From the NCBI RefSeq assembly GCF_002101675.1, contig NZ_LQOY01000033.1, positions 1-64,000 of the forward strand: a stretch of DNA of 64,000 bases. The letters run 5' to 3'. The notes beneath the pieces are model-generated. The model had not been told where the DNA came from and did no database searches. It saw only the letters and a program-made list of their open reading frames with translations. The translations under genes were made by a program, and so were the position numbers. This DNA is from Mycobacterium gordonae (GTDB lineage Bacteria > Actinomycetota > Actinomycetes > Mycobacteriales > Mycobacteriaceae). Below are positions 40,062 through 52,726 of this stretch, piece after piece (positions within the stretch are counted from its first letter, which is position 1; each line of letters opens with the position of its first letter).

Positions 40062-40754
40062 ATGCCGCCCGCGCGTCGCTGTGCAACAGTGTTGGCCGTG
40101 CCGTCGTATCTGTTGCGCATCGAGTTGGTCGACCGACCAGGCAGTCTGGGGTCGCTCGCCGTCGCGCTCGGTTCGGTGGGCGCCGACATCCTGTCGCTGG
40201 ATGTCGTCGAGCGCAGCTCCGGATATGCGATCGACGACCTGGTGATCGAACTGCCCCCGGGAGCGATGCCGGACACGCTGATCACCGCGGCCGAATCGCT
40301 GCCCGGGGTTCGGGTGGACAGCGTGCGCCCGCACACCGGACGGCTCGAGGCACACCGCGAGCTCGAACTGCTCGACCGCGTCTCGGCGGCCGGCGACAAC
40401 GCGTCCCGACTGCAGGTTCTGGTGGACCAAGCGCCCAGGATCCTGCGGGTCAGCTGGTGCACGGTGCTGCGCGATGCACAGGGCCGGGTGCAGCGGCTCG
40501 CCGGCAGTGCCGGTGCACCGGAGACGCGGGCCGATTCCGCGCCCTGGCTGCCGATCGAGCACGCCCTGACGCTGGATGGCAGCGCGGAGTGGGTCCCGCA
40601 GGCCTGGCGGGATATGGACACCACGATGGTCGCGGCACCGCTGGGCGATTCGCACACCGCGGTGGTGCTGGGCCGGCCGGGCCCGGAATTCCGGCCGTCG
40701 GAAGTGGCCCGCCTCGGCTACCTGGCAGGCATCGTCGCCACCATGCTGCGCTGA
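40062..40754 (+). CDS. ACT-domain protein (Rv3013-like)
   Basis: Regulatory-type protein of 230 residues. The N-terminal ACT domain reads YLLRIELVDRPGSLGSLAVA and GADILSLDVVERSSGYAIDD (about 15-60), a ligand-binding fold for amino acids. The C-terminal part (about 100-230) contains LQVLVDQAPRILRVSWCTVL and resembles a GAF-like sensor half. No catalytic domain is visible. ATG 40062 is used; GTG 40089 is a possible shorter start. Divergent from gatC. Confidence 0.85.
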   Translation: MPPARRCATVLAVPSYLLRIELVDRPGSLGSLAVALGSVGADILSLDVVERSSGYAIDDLVIELPPGAMPDTLITAAESLPGVRVDSVRPHTGRLEAHRELELLDRVSAAGDNASRLQVLVDQAPRILRVSWCTVLRDAQGRVQRLAGSAGAPETRADSAPWLPIEHALTLDGSAEWVPQAWRDMDTTMVAAPLGDSHTAVVLGRPGPEFRPSEVARLGYLAGIVATMLR

Positions 40755-40875
40755 TTCGCAATAAGCCCACGCAGCGAACTCCGCGCGATATATTGAGAAC
40801 GCCACGGGCCAGTGTGAACGCGTTGGAGGGGTACGCACCGGGCCGCTTTCAGCAAACCAGCTCGACACCCACCAC

Positions 40876-42723
40876 ATGCAAAGCCACACTCCCGCAAGCA
40901 GTTTGCCGGCCATCATCACGACGGTGGCCACCAAGCTGCTGGGCGCCACCAGCAGCACCGCCGTGGCGAGCAGCACGGAGGTCCTGGCCGAGCTCGTGAA
41001 TTACCTCGACGTCGACGTCAGCTTCCTGCGGCACAACGACCCCGGCATCCGCGCCACCGTTTTGGTCGCCGAATGGCCGCCGCGGCCGGACGTACCGGAC
41101 CCGGATCCGTTGCGCACCATCTACTTCGCCGACGCCGACCCGGTGTTCGCGCTCGCCGAGCACGCCAAGGACCCGGTCTTCCTGCGTCCCGGTCATCAGA
41201 ACGAGCCATACCAGCAGACCATCTTCGCTGCCCGCGGCATCCCGGCCGTCTCGCTGGCCTCGATCCCGTTGCTGTCCGGCGAGGTCACCACGGGAACGCT
41301 CGGCTTCGTGAAGTATGGCGATCACAGCTGGAACGAAGACGAGATCAACGCGCTGACCGTGGTGGCGACGATGCTGGCTCAGGTGCAGGCCAGGATCAAC
41401 ATCGAGGATCAGTTGAACTACCAGGCCAGCCACGACGACCTGACCGCCCTGCCGAATCGGCGCGCCCTGGTGAATCACCTCGACGAGCGCCTGACCACCG
41501 GTCAGACAGGGCCGGTGTCGGTGTTGGTGTTCAACCTCGACCGACTCAAGGCGATCAACGACTATCTCGGGCATGAGGCGGGCGATGCGTTCATCCGCGA
41601 CTTCGCAACCGAGACCAGCGCGGCGATGGAAGGTCAGGGCCTGATCGCCCGCACCGGCGGCGCCGAGTTCGTCGTCGTGCCTTCCGGACACATGGACCTC
41701 GCGACCGCCAGTCGGTTGGCCGAATATCTCAGTTCACGGCTCACCGACCACGTTGCCATCGGCGGTGAAGTCCTCAACCGCACGGTGAGCATCGGCGTGG
41801 CGACCGGCACGCCCGGCAAGGATTCCAGTGGGGACCTGCTCAGGCACGCCGACGACGCGCTGCAGTGCACCAAAGGGACTGGCGCACAGCGCATCGGCGT
41901 GATCTCCACCGATTTGATCAATCGGCGCAAGGTTCGCGCTGACATCGAGCTGCATCTGCCGGGCGCCATTGAGACCGATGCGCTGACCGTCGTGTACCTA
42001 CCCGAGATCGACATGCTGACCGGCAAGATCCTGGCGGTCGAGGCGCTGGTGCGCTGGCAGCATCCCAGCCGGGGACTCCTGCTGCCCGATGTGTTCATCC
42101 CGGTTGCCGAATCGTTGAATCTGGCCGGAGAACTGGGCAAATGGGTGCTCAACGCGGCCTGTGCGGACCTGTCGCGGTGGCGCTCGCTGGGCGTCGGTCT
42201 GGATATTATGTTGCGCGTCAACGTCTCTCCGGCCCAGCTGGTGGCTCAGGACCTGGTGAGCACCGTCAGCAAGATAGTCGGCAAGTTCGGCCTCACCGGC
42301 CGGGCGATCGGGCTGGAAATCACCGAAAGCATGCTCATCAGGGACGTGGCGAGCACCCGGGCCACCTTGAGCGCGCTGACCGACCTGGGCATCGACATCG
42401 CCATCGACGACTTCGGCACCGGCTTCAGCGGGATGGGTCTGCTCCGAAGCTTGCCGGTGAGCACCCTGAAGATCGACCGCGGGTTCGTCCGCGATCTCGA
42501 CGTCAGCGGCGACGACCTGGCGATCGTCCGGGCGGTCATGGGACTGGCCGAGGCGCTGGACCTGAATGTGGTCGCCGAGGGCGTGGAGAGCGAAGGTGCG
42601 GCCCGGACCCTGCTGAAAGAGGGATGCGTGCGGGCCCAGGGCTTCTTGTTCTGCCGGCCGCTCTCCGCCGCGGCAGCCCGAGAGCTGCTCGCCGCAGGCG
42701 CCATCGACACCGGACTGCGTTAG
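40876..42723 (+). CDS. GAF-GGDEF-EAL protein with degenerate cyclase motif
   Basis: Cyclic-di-GMP protein of 615 residues, similar in layout to Rv1354c. Domains: GAF sensor (about 10-175), GGDEF domain (about 185-340; [18 protein letters not shown]), EAL domain (about 355-605). The GGDEF motif reads GGAEF (261-265), with Ala263 replacing the metal-binding Asp. No RxxD inhibitory site precedes it. The EAL side is complete: EALVRW (389-394), NVSPAQL, EITES, IDDFGTG, LKIDRGF, AEGVES and AQGFLF. Prediction: a c-di-GMP phosphodiesterase whose GGDEF half only senses GTP. It converges on the mmpL gene with 4 nt overlap. Confidence 0.92.
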   Translation: MQSHTPASSLPAIITTVATKLLGATSSTAVASSTEVLAELVNYLDVDVSFLRHNDPGIRATVLVAEWPPRPDVPDPDPLRTIYFADADPVFALAEHAKDPVFLRPGHQNEPYQQTIFAARGIPAVSLASIPLLSGEVTTGTLGFVKYGDHSWNEDEINALTVVATMLAQVQARINIEDQLNYQASHDDLTALPNRRALVNHLDERLTTGQTGPVSVLVFNLDRLKAINDYLGHEAGDAFIRDFATETSAAMEGQGLIARTGGAEFVVVPSGHMDLATASRLAEYLSSRLTDHVAIGGEVLNRTVSIGVATGTPGKDSSGDLLRHADDALQCTKGTGAQRIGVISTDLINRRKVRADIELHLPGAIETDALTVVYLPEIDMLTGKILAVEALVRWQHPSRGLLLPDVFIPVAESLNLAGELGKWVLNAACADLSRWRSLGVGLDIMLRVNVSPAQLVAQDLVSTVSKIVGKFGLTGRAIGLEITESMLIRDVASTRATLSALTDLGIDIAIDDFGTGFSGMGLLRSLPVSTLKIDRGFVRDLDVSGDDLAIVRAVMGLAEALDLNVVAEGVESEGAARTLLKEGCVRAQGFLFCRPLSAAAARELLAAGAIDTGLR

Positions 42724-45611
42724 CGCACTTGTGGTTTGACCACCGGATCGTCGTCTTCCCACAACAGCAGTTGCCGGACGGCCGGCCGCGGGCCGTAGGG
42801 CCGCAGCATCTGACTGGCCGGCCGCGGACGCACGCGTTGCGGCCACCAGAACCAGCGACCCAGCAGCGCGGCGATCGACGGCGTCATGAACGACCGCACG
42901 ATCAGGGTGTCGAACAACAGGCCCAGGCCGATGGTCGTCCCGATCTGGCCGAGCACCTGGAAGCCGCTGAACAGGAACGCGCACATGGTGACGGCGAAGA
43001 CCAGGCCCGCCGAAGTGACCACCGAACCTGATCCGGCCATCGCCCGGATGATCCCGGTGTTGAGCCCGGCGCCGATCTCTTCCCGGAATCGGGAAATCAA
43101 CAGCAGGTTGTAGTCCGAACCGACGGCCAGCAACAGGATCACCGCCAGCGCGAGCACCACCCAGTAGAGCTTGATCCCGAACATGTACTGCCACACCAGG
43201 ACTGACAACCCGAACGACGCGCCGAGTGACAGCGCCACGGTGCCGACGATCACCAGCGCGGCGACCAGGCTGCGAGTCAGCGCCATCATGATCAGCAGAA
43301 TCAGGCTCAGGGCCGCGATTCCGGCGATCATCAGGTCGTACTTGGCGCCGTCCTGGATGTCGGAGTAGGTGGCCGCGGTGCCGCCGAGATAGAACTTCGC
43401 CTCGGCCATGGGCGTGCCCTTCACGGCTTCGTGCGCGGCTTTGCGGATCGGCTCGATGTGGGAGATGCCTTCCGGGGTGGCCGGGTCGCCTTCGTGCGTG
43501 ATGATCATCCGGGCGGCTTTGCCGTCGGGCGAGAGGAACAGCTTGAGCCCCCGTTTGAAGTCAGGATTGTTGAACACCTCCGGGGGCAGGTAGAAGGTGT
43601 CGTCGTTCTTGGCGGTGTCGAAGGCGCGGCCCAGCGCTGTGGAGTTCTCGATGGCTGCGGCGGTCTGCGCGTAAATACCGGACAGGGTGGCGTAATTGGC
43701 CATCGTCAGGTCGTGATTGGTCTCCTGACTGGCGATCTGCTGGGGTATCAGGGCCACCAGTTTGGGCTGCAGCGCATCGAGTTGCTCGAGGGTGGCCGTG
43801 AGGTCTTGGAACCGGGACGTGAGTTGATCGATCCCGTCCAGGGCGTCGAGCACCGAGCGAATCGCGAAGCAGGCCGGGATGTCGAAACAGTGCTTCTCCC
43901 AGTAGAAGTAGCTGCGGATGGGCCGGAAGAATTCGTCGAAATTGGCGATCTTGTCGCGCAGGTCGTTCATGATGGCGACGGTGTCGCGGAAACTCTGGGC
44001 CTCGCTGTGAGTGGTGGCCGCGAGCTCCTGCTGCAGGACGTACTGCTGGCGCAGGATGTCGATGCCCTTCGACAACTCACCGGCCTGCCGCAGCAGGTCG
44101 TCCGCGCGGTCCCGTTGATACCGGAGGTTCTCGGTCTGGTTGGCGCTTTGCGCGCTGATCTGGAACGCCAGTGAGGTGTGGTTGAGCGGGGTGCCCAGCG
44201 GCCTGGTGATGGACTGCACCTGCGCGATGCCGGGCAGGTGAAACACCGCCTTGGCCACCCGGTCCAGAATGAGCATGTCGGCCGGGTTGCGCATGTCGTG
44301 GTCGGATTCCAGCATCAGCAATTCGGGCTCCAGGCGGGCCCGGGAGAAATGCCGCTCGGCGGCGGCGTATCCGACATTGGCGGGCGCACTTTCCGGCATG
44401 TAGGGGCGGGTGTCATAACTCGTCTTGTAGCCGGGCAGGGTGAGCAGCCCGATGAAAGCCAGGGCGCACGCCACCGTCAGTACCGGCCCCGGCCAGCGCA
44501 CGATGGCGGTGCCGATCCGCCGCCAGCCGCGGGTCCGCATAGCGCGCTTGGGTTCGAAGATTCCCACCAGCGCACCCAGGGTGAGCACGGCCGGCGCCAG
44601 GGTGAGCGCGGCGACCAGGGCGACGAGGATGCCCATTGCGGCGGGGATGCCCAGACTCTGAAAGTACGGCAGCCGGGTGAAACTGAGGCAGGCGACCGCT
44701 CCCGCGACGGTCAGGCCGGACCCCAGAACGATGTGGGCCGTACCGCGAAACATGGTGTAGTACGCCGTTTCCCGGTCCTCACCGGCGCTGCGGGCTTCCT
44801 GGTAGCGGCCGACGACGAAGATCGCGTAGTCGGTTCCGGCGGCGATCACCAACAGAGTCAGCAGATTCGTCGCATAGGTCGACAACCCGATGATGCCGGC
44901 GTTGCCCAGGAAGGCGACGATCCCGCGGGCGGCGGCCATCTCGACCAGGACGGTCACCAGCACCAGCAGCATGGTTAGGAAGGAGCGGTAGACGAACAGC
45001 AGCATCAACGCGATCACCCCGACGGTGATGCCGGTGACCTTCGCGGTCCCCTTGCTGCCGACGTCGAACTGATCCGAGATCAGCGGAGCCGCGCCGGTCA
45101 CGTAAGCTTTGACACCCGCCGGAGGTGGGACGTGTTCGATGATTTCCCTTACCGCGCCGACGGATTCGTTGGTCAGGGCCGAGCCCTGATTACCGGCGAG
45201 GTTCAGCTGGACATAGGCGGCTTTGCCGTCGGTGCTCTGCGATCCGGCGGCGGTCAACGTGTCACCCCAGAAGTCCTGGACGTGCTCGACGTGCTTGCGG
45301 TCGGCTTCGAGCCGGTGGATCAATGTGTCGTAATACCGGTGGGCGTCGGCACCTAACGGCTGATCGCCCTCCAGGACGACCATGGCCGTGCTGTCGGTGT
45401 CGAACTCGTGGAACTTCTGACCGATGCGCTTGGTCGCCTGCAGCGAGGGCGCGTCGGCCATGATCAGCGCCACGTTATGGGTCTTGCCGACCTCTTCCAG
45501 CTGCGGCACCAGGGCATTGGAGACCCCGGCCAGCACCACCCAGAACAGCAGGATCGGCACGGAAAGGCGGCGGATGGTGTGCGGAATTCGCGGCAGCTGC
45601 TCGTTGCTCAT
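42720..45611 (-). CDS. MmpL-family RND transporter, copy A (MmpL4/5-like)
   Basis: Inner-membrane RND exporter of 963 residues, 11-12 helices, with two large periplasmic loops (about 45-195 and 400-740, the second coiled-coil-rich). Proton-relay Asp-Tyr pairs are [15 protein letters not shown] (D261-Y262) and [14 protein letters not shown] (D833-Y834). The C-terminal ~25 residues are short, as in siderophore/drug exporters of the MmpL4/MmpL5 type. ATG 45611 overlaps the mmpS stop (ATGA), so the pair is coupled. Substrate unknown; family members move siderophores, lipids or drugs. Confidence 0.93.
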   Translation of the reverse strand: MSNEQLPRIPHTIRRLSVPILLFWVVLAGVSNALVPQLEEVGKTHNVALIMADAPSLQATKRIGQKFHEFDTDSTAMVVLEGDQPLGADAHRYYDTLIHRLEADRKHVEHVQDFWGDTLTAAGSQSTDGKAAYVQLNLAGNQGSALTNESVGAVREIIEHVPPPAGVKAYVTGAAPLISDQFDVGSKGTAKVTGITVGVIALMLLFVYRSFLTMLLVLVTVLVEMAAARGIVAFLGNAGIIGLSTYATNLLTLLVIAAGTDYAIFVVGRYQEARSAGEDRETAYYTMFRGTAHIVLGSGLTVAGAVACLSFTRLPYFQSLGIPAAMGILVALVAALTLAPAVLTLGALVGIFEPKRAMRTRGWRRIGTAIVRWPGPVLTVACALAFIGLLTLPGYKTSYDTRPYMPESAPANVGYAAAERHFSRARLEPELLMLESDHDMRNPADMLILDRVAKAVFHLPGIAQVQSITRPLGTPLNHTSLAFQISAQSANQTENLRYQRDRADDLLRQAGELSKGIDILRQQYVLQQELAATTHSEAQSFRDTVAIMNDLRDKIANFDEFFRPIRSYFYWEKHCFDIPACFAIRSVLDALDGIDQLTSRFQDLTATLEQLDALQPKLVALIPQQIASQETNHDLTMANYATLSGIYAQTAAAIENSTALGRAFDTAKNDDTFYLPPEVFNNPDFKRGLKLFLSPDGKAARMIITHEGDPATPEGISHIEPIRKAAHEAVKGTPMAEAKFYLGGTAATYSDIQDGAKYDLMIAGIAALSLILLIMMALTRSLVAALVIVGTVALSLGASFGLSVLVWQYMFGIKLYWVVLALAVILLLAVGSDYNLLLISRFREEIGAGLNTGIIRAMAGSGSVVTSAGLVFAVTMCAFLFSGFQVLGQIGTTIGLGLLFDTLIVRSFMTPSIAALLGRWFWWPQRVRPRPASQMLRPYGPRPAVRQLLLWEDDDPVVKPQVR

Positions 45612-46039
45612 CCAGATTTGTCCAAACAGAAGGTGTAGGCGTGGGGCGTGTTGACGGTGCGTTCGTCCTTGATGTCGCCGTTGACGGTGATCCGGCAACC
45701 GAGGGTGTCACCGTTGCCCTGTGCCACAACGTTTCCCAGCACGGCCGGCTCGGTGGTCGTGATGGTGAACGACCACGGCAGAGCGGCGTTGACGACCTGC
45801 TGCGGCTGGGCGTTGACGTCGAGATAGTTGATCGTGGCCGTCGCACCCGGGGCGCCGAAGACTTCCAGGACCACGTGCTTGGGATTGAACGGAACGATCT
45901 GGTCGGAAAGGCCGTGACCCGTCGACGCGCCCTTGCCGGCGTCGAACATGCCGTGCAGGCGGTAGATGGCGAATCCCGCTGCGGTCACGACAACCACCGC
46001 GACCAGCGCCATCCATCCCCTCTTGACCAGGGGCGTCAT
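45608..46039 (-). CDS. MmpS-family accessory protein, copy A
   Basis: Membrane-anchored periplasmic partner of MmpL, 143 residues. One N-terminal helix ([20 protein letters not shown]) is followed by a beta domain: [40 protein letters not shown] and [17 protein letters not shown], with Cys typical of MmpS4/5. ATG 46039 is chosen because AAAGGGA lies 6 nt upstream; an in-frame TTG at 46054 overlaps that site. Confidence 0.92.
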   Translation of the reverse strand: MTPLVKRGWMALVAVVVVTAAGFAIYRLHGMFDAGKGASTGHGLSDQIVPFNPKHVVLEVFGAPGATATINYLDVNAQPQQVVNAALPWSFTITTTEPAVLGNVVAQGNGDTLGCRITVNGDIKDERTVNTPHAYTFCLDKSG

Positions 46040-46115
46040 CGAAATCCCTTTCAAGCGTGAACTTTTCGATGATCGGGCGACGAGACCGGGCCGGCAGCAC
46101 GGTCCTTGCGTATGA

Positions 46116-46160
46116 CAGTACGGGACCCGCCGGTACTACACAATAGACGTTAACGTACAC
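46116..46160. promoter_or_regulatory. putative operator/promoter of mmpSL copy A
   Basis: Upstream of mmpS A lie CAGTACGG (46116-46123), the palindrome ACGTTAACGT (46147-46156) and ACGTACAC (46153-46160). CAGTACGG and ACGTACAC recur upstream of copy B, pointing to a common regulator, probably the TetR protein encoded at 49835. Confidence 0.45.
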
Positions 46161-46328
46161 TTTTCAGTCTTGGCCGGCCCGGCCGGATGCTGCCCGTGGG
46201 CGCTCGGAACGCGACGCGGGCGGCCTCGGTTGCGGACGAGCGGGCGCGCCCTGAGGCTGGAGCCTGAGGACACCCAGAGCGGCCCCGCAGACAAGGCCGC
46301 AGCAGCGAGAGCGGCGCCGCCGGTGCGG

Positions 46329-49235
46329 CTAGACGCGAGGCCGCGCGTGCGGTGCCACTACCGGATCGTCGTCCTCCCACAGCAGCAGCTGCCGAACCGC
46401 AGGGCGTGGTCCGTAGGGGCGCAGCATTGCGCTGGCCGGACGCGGGCGCACTCGCTGAGGCCACCAGAACCACCGCCCGAGCAGCGTCGCGATCGACGGC
46501 GTCATGAACGACCGCACGATCAGAGTGTCGAACAACAGGCCCAGGCCGATGGTGGTGCCGATCTGGCCGAGCACCTGGAAACCGCTGAAAACGAACGCGC
46601 ACATGGTGACCGCAAAGACCAGGCCCGCGGAAGTGACCACAGATCCGGTGCCGGCCATGGCGCGAATGATGCCGGTCTTGAGCCCGGCGCCGATTTCCTC
46701 GCGGAACCGGGAGATCAGCAGCAGGTTGTAGTCCGAACCCACCGCCAACAGCAGTATTACGGCCAGTGCAAGCACCACCCAGTACAGCTGGATACCGAAC
46801 AGGTATTGCCAGACCAGCACCGACAAGCCGAAGGAGGCACCCAACGAGATGGCAACCGTACCGACGATCACCAGCGCGGCAACCAGGCTTCGCGTCAAGA
46901 ACATCATGATCAGCAGGATCAGACTCAGAGCGGCGACGGCGGCGATCATGAGGTCGTACTTGGCGCCGTCTCGAATGTCCTTGTAGGTGGCCGAGGTGCC
47001 GCCGAGATAAAACTTGGCGGCACTCAGCGGAGTGCCCTTGACGGCTTCCTGGGCGGCCTTCTTGATCGGGTCGATATGCGAGATGCCCTCGGGGGTGGCG
47101 GGATCGGTGTCGTGGGTGATGATCAGGCGAGCGGCGTGGCCATCCGGCGACATGAACTTCTTCATCCCGCGCTGGAAGTCGGCGCTGTCGAAGACCTCCG
47201 GAGGCAGGTAGAACGTGTCGTCATTCTTCGCGGCATCAAAGGCATGGCCCAGCGCCGTCGCGTTCGCGATAGCGGCCGCTGTCTGAGCGTAGATTCCGGA
47301 CATGGTGGCGTAGTTGGCCATCACCAGATCGTGGTTCCTCTGCTGACTGGCGATTTGGTCCGGAATCAACTCGACCAGCTTCGGTTGCAGCGCATCCATT
47401 CTGTCTACGATCGCGGTGAGGTCGGCGAACGTCGATGCCAACTGATCGATGCTGTCCAGCGCGTCGAAGACGGATCTCAGCGCGTAGCAGGTAGGCATGT
47501 CCGCGCAGTGTTTTTCCCAGTAGAAGTAGCTGCGAAGCGGCCTGAAGTAGTCGTCGAAATTCGCGATCTTGTCGCGCAGGTTGTTGAGGGTGGCGACCGT
47601 GTTGTGAAAGGCCTCAGCCTCGCTGTGTGTGGTGGCGGCCAGCTCCTGCTGCAGGGCGTACTGCTGCTTCAGAATGTCGACCGATCTCGCCACCTCGCCG
47701 GCCTGTTTGAGTAGGTCATTCGCCCGGTCGCGCTGGTAGGGCAGGTTTTGGATCTGGTTGGCGCTTTGCGCACTGATCTGAAACGCGAGCGAACTGTGGT
47801 CGAGCGGCGCACCCAGCGGGCGGGTCACGGCCTGCACCTGGGCGATGCCGGGTACGTGAAACACCGCCTTGACCAGCCTGTCCAGCACGAGCATGTCGGC
47901 TGGGTTACGCAGGTCGTGGTCCGCCTCGATCATCAGCAGTTCGGGCTCCAACCGGGCGCGGGAAAAATGCCGGTCGGCAGCCGCATAGCCGACATTGGAG
48001 GCAACGGAGGCGGGCATGTAGGGGCTCGAGTCGTAGCTGGTCCGGTATCCGGGGAGGGCGAGTAGTCCGATCATCGCCACCGCACACGCCACCACCAGAA
48101 CCGGACCCGGCCAGCGGACGATGCTCGTGCCGATCCGCCGCCATCCCCGCGCTCTCGAAACCCGCTTCGGTTCAAAGACTCCCACTCGTGCGCCCAGCGC
48201 CAGCACGGCGGGAGCCAAGGTCAGCGCCGCGGCCAGAGCAACCAGGACGCCTATCGCGGCGGGGATGCCCAGACTCTGAAAGTAGGGAAGGCGCGTGAAG
48301 ATCAGGCAACATACCGCACCCGCGACGGTCAGGCCCGACCCCAGGACGATATGGGCGGTCCCGTGAAACATGGTGTAATAGGCCGCTTCTCGGTCCTCAC
48401 CGGCAATGCGGGCCTCCTGATAACGGCCGACCACGAATATCGCGTAGTCGGTTCCGGCAGCGATCACCAGCAGGGTGAGCAGATTTGTCGCGTACGTCGA
48501 CAACCCGAACATCCCGACGTTACCGAGGAAGGCGACGATTCCCCGGGCGGAGGCCATCTCGATGACGACGGTCAGGAGCATCGCGAACATCGTGGCGAAC
48601 GAGCGGTAGACGACAAGCAGCATCAATGCGATGACCCCGATGGTCACCAGGGTGACCCGCACAGTTCCCTTGCTCCCCACCGCGAACTGATCCGCCATCA
48701 ACGGCGCCGCGCCGGTGACGTAGGCCCTGACGCCATGGGGCGGTGGCGATTGCTCGACGATCTGGCGGACGGCCCGGACCGACTCGTTGGCCGACCCCGA
48801 ACCCTGGTTGCCGGTCAGGTTCACCTGCACGTAGGCAGCTTTGCCGTCCGCGCTCTGCGCCCCCGCCGCGGTCAGGGTGTCGCCCCAGAAGTCCTGAACA
48901 TGCTCGACGTGCCGCCGGTCCTGCTCGAGCTTGCGGACCAAAGCGTCGTAATACTGGTGAGCGTCCGCGCCCAGCGGGTCATCGCCCTCCAGGACCACCA
49001 TCGCGGTGCTGTCGGTGTCGAATTCTTTGAACACCTGCCCGATGCGCTTGGTCGCCTGCAGCGCGGGCGCATCGGGTGAACTCAGCGCGACGTTGTAGCG
49101 TTCGGCGACCTTCTCCAGGCGTGGCACGGCGATGTTCGTGATGGCCGCCAACGCCACCCAGAACAACAGAATCGGCACCGAGAGTCGCCGGATAGCACGC
49201 GGTACCCGGGGTCGCGAGGATTCGGAATCGCTCAT
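46329..49235 (-). CDS. MmpL-family RND transporter, copy B
   Basis: Tandem paralog of copy A, 968 residues, colinear with it almost throughout. Asp-Tyr pairs at 263-264 and 835-836. Differences cluster in the second periplasmic loop and near residues 47-53 (NVALSSPDAP against [10 protein letters not shown]), regions that may set substrate choice. ATG 49235 overlaps its own mmpS stop by 4 nt. The C-terminal tail DDDPVVAPHARPRV is three residues longer. Confidence 0.93.
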   Translation of the reverse strand: MSDSESSRPRVPRAIRRLSVPILLFWVALAAITNIAVPRLEKVAERYNVALSSPDAPALQATKRIGQVFKEFDTDSTAMVVLEGDDPLGADAHQYYDALVRKLEQDRRHVEHVQDFWGDTLTAAGAQSADGKAAYVQVNLTGNQGSGSANESVRAVRQIVEQSPPPHGVRAYVTGAAPLMADQFAVGSKGTVRVTLVTIGVIALMLLVVYRSFATMFAMLLTVVIEMASARGIVAFLGNVGMFGLSTYATNLLTLLVIAAGTDYAIFVVGRYQEARIAGEDREAAYYTMFHGTAHIVLGSGLTVAGAVCCLIFTRLPYFQSLGIPAAIGVLVALAAALTLAPAVLALGARVGVFEPKRVSRARGWRRIGTSIVRWPGPVLVVACAVAMIGLLALPGYRTSYDSSPYMPASVASNVGYAAADRHFSRARLEPELLMIEADHDLRNPADMLVLDRLVKAVFHVPGIAQVQAVTRPLGAPLDHSSLAFQISAQSANQIQNLPYQRDRANDLLKQAGEVARSVDILKQQYALQQELAATTHSEAEAFHNTVATLNNLRDKIANFDDYFRPLRSYFYWEKHCADMPTCYALRSVFDALDSIDQLASTFADLTAIVDRMDALQPKLVELIPDQIASQQRNHDLVMANYATMSGIYAQTAAAIANATALGHAFDAAKNDDTFYLPPEVFDSADFQRGMKKFMSPDGHAARLIITHDTDPATPEGISHIDPIKKAAQEAVKGTPLSAAKFYLGGTSATYKDIRDGAKYDLMIAAVAALSLILLIMMFLTRSLVAALVIVGTVAISLGASFGLSVLVWQYLFGIQLYWVVLALAVILLLAVGSDYNLLLISRFREEIGAGLKTGIIRAMAGTGSVVTSAGLVFAVTMCAFVFSGFQVLGQIGTTIGLGLLFDTLIVRSFMTPSIATLLGRWFWWPQRVRPRPASAMLRPYGPRPAVRQLLLWEDDDPVVAPHARPRV

Positions 49236-49678
49236 CCGGACTTCTCCAGGCAGTAGGTGTAAGCCTGCGAGGTGTTGACGGTGCGCTGGTCTTTGACTTC
49301 GCCGTTGACGGTGATGCGGCACCCGAGGGTGTCGCCATCACCCTGTGCCACCAGGCTGCCCAGCACCGCCGGTTCCGTCGTGGTGATGGTGAACGACCAA
49401 GGCAGGTGGGCACCGATCACCTGTTGTGGCTGAGCGTTGACATCCAGGTAATCGATGGTTGCCACGGCACCCGCGACACCGAAAACCTCGAGCACCACTT
49501 GCTTGGGGTTGAACGGGACGATCTCACCGGAGATTCCGTCGACGGAAGTGGCGCCACCGCGCGAGCCGAACAGTCCGTGCAGGCGGTAAATCGTTGACCC
49601 CGCGGCCGCGACAACGGCCGCCGCGACTAGCACCGTCCATCCCTTCTTCACAACGGACGAGAATGAAATCGCCTTCAC
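49232..49678 (-). CDS. MmpS-family accessory protein, copy B
   Basis: Partner of MmpL copy B, 148 residues: N-terminal helix (WTVLVAAAVVAAAGSTIYRL) and the same beta domain as copy A (VVLEVFGVAGAVATIDYLDV). GTG 49678 is used, with AAAGG 7 nt upstream; the ATG 4 bp before it is out of frame. Copy A has lost the equivalent six N-terminal codons as coding sequence. Confidence 0.92.
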   Translation of the reverse strand: MKAISFSSVVKKGWTVLVAAAVVAAAGSTIYRLHGLFGSRGGATSVDGISGEIVPFNPKQVVLEVFGVAGAVATIDYLDVNAQPQQVIGAHLPWSFTITTTEPAVLGSLVAQGDGDTLGCRITVNGEVKDQRTVNTSQAYTYCLEKSG

Positions 49679-49750
49679 CCATTGACCTTTCGATGCGCGG
49701 ACGCTCTGGCGAACTTGCGCGTGACCGACGGTCGGGCCCGGCTCATCGCT

Positions 49751-49794
49751 CAGTACGGTACCGTACCGTACACCAAGATCGGACCTACGTACAC
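49751..49794. promoter_or_regulatory. putative operator/promoter of mmpSL copy B and TetR gene
   Basis: Contains CAGTACGG (49751-49758), the 12-bp palindrome TACGGTACCGTA (49754-49765) with a further overlapping CCGTAC, and ACGTACAC (49787-49794). It lies between mmpS B and the end of the tetR gene. Operator function is inferred from symmetry and from the shared words upstream of copy A. Confidence 0.5.
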
Positions 49795-49834
49795 CGTTGG
49801 AGAGAATTAGCGGGAATTGCGGCGGACGCTGCGA

Positions 49835-50455
49835 CTAGCCGGAGAGCCGTTCCCCGGTCGACCGGGTAAGCCCCGGAAGGATGAAGTTGTCGACGAGGGC
49901 CTGCACCGTCTGAGAGGTGATCGGTCGGGCGGGGACGATCGACCGGAAGATGAGATACCCCGGCAACAGGTCCCACAGATCGTCGGTGACGGCGGCCTCG
50001 TCGACCTCGCCCCGGTCAATGGCCTGCCGAAGTATCTGCTGGATAACGGCTTTACGCTGCCCGATGAATTGATGTTGTATGGCGTCGCTGAGTGCGGCGT
50101 TGTGGGACGCCTCGGCGATCACGGCGCGCATGGCGCCCGCGTGCTGCTGCGTCTGGTGGCGGATGATCTCCCCGAGCCATAGCAGATCGCCCCGCAGTGT
50201 CCCGGTATTCGGCGCGACCGCCACTTGACGGACTCCCTCGATGAAGGCGGCGAGCACCAACTCGGCTTTGGAAGGCCAGCGCCGGTACACGGTGGCCTTG
50301 CTGGCGCGGGCGGTGGTGGCCACGGCGTCCACAGTCAACCGGTCGTAGCCGCACTCGTGAAGGAGGCCCAACGTCACCGCGAGCAACTCGGCCTCGCGGG
50401 GCGACCACGGTGATGCCGCCTCGTCCAACGGCGAAGGCTCGTCCATGACGTCCAC
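49835..50455 (-). CDS. TetR-family transcriptional regulator
   Basis: Repressor-type protein of 206 residues, same strand and upstream of the mmpSL pairs. N-terminal helix-turn-helix: TVDAVATTARASKATVYRRW (about 41-60) then PSKAELVLAAF. The C-terminal ligand domain includes a TetR_C-type segment ending FILPGLTRS. GTG 50455 or ATG 50446 can be the start. Position upstream of mmpS-mmpL parallels the Rv0452-mmpS4-mmpL4 layout, so local control is likely. Confidence 0.9.
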   Translation of the reverse strand: MDVMDEPSPLDEAASPWSPREAELLAVTLGLLHECGYDRLTVDAVATTARASKATVYRRWPSKAELVLAAFIEGVRQVAVAPNTGTLRGDLLWLGEIIRHQTQQHAGAMRAVIAEASHNAALSDAIQHQFIGQRKAVIQQILRQAIDRGEVDEAAVTDDLWDLLPGYLIFRSIVPARPITSQTVQALVDNFILPGLTRSTGERLSG

Positions 50456-50576
50456 GATAAGCGGCGCACCAGGTCCCTACGGATACGTGGAGTTGTTTCT
50501 CGACTTCACGGCCGGTCTTGGCAGAGCCGGCTGAATCCGTCCGTGTCGCTCCCGGTGACGCGTAGTCAGACGGTCG

Positions 50577-52652
<2,076 letters not shown>

Positions 52653-52726
52653 CTATCGAAGGGCCACGACACGCCCTCGCCGAGATTGCCGCCATGGTCG
52701 CGCCCAGGGCGAAGTCGGCCCAAGAC

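Noticed and set aside
46170..47714. 514-codon plus-strand frame opposite mmpL copy B
   Set aside because: Shadow of the mmpL codon pattern; the analogous frame opposite mmpL copy A also exists.
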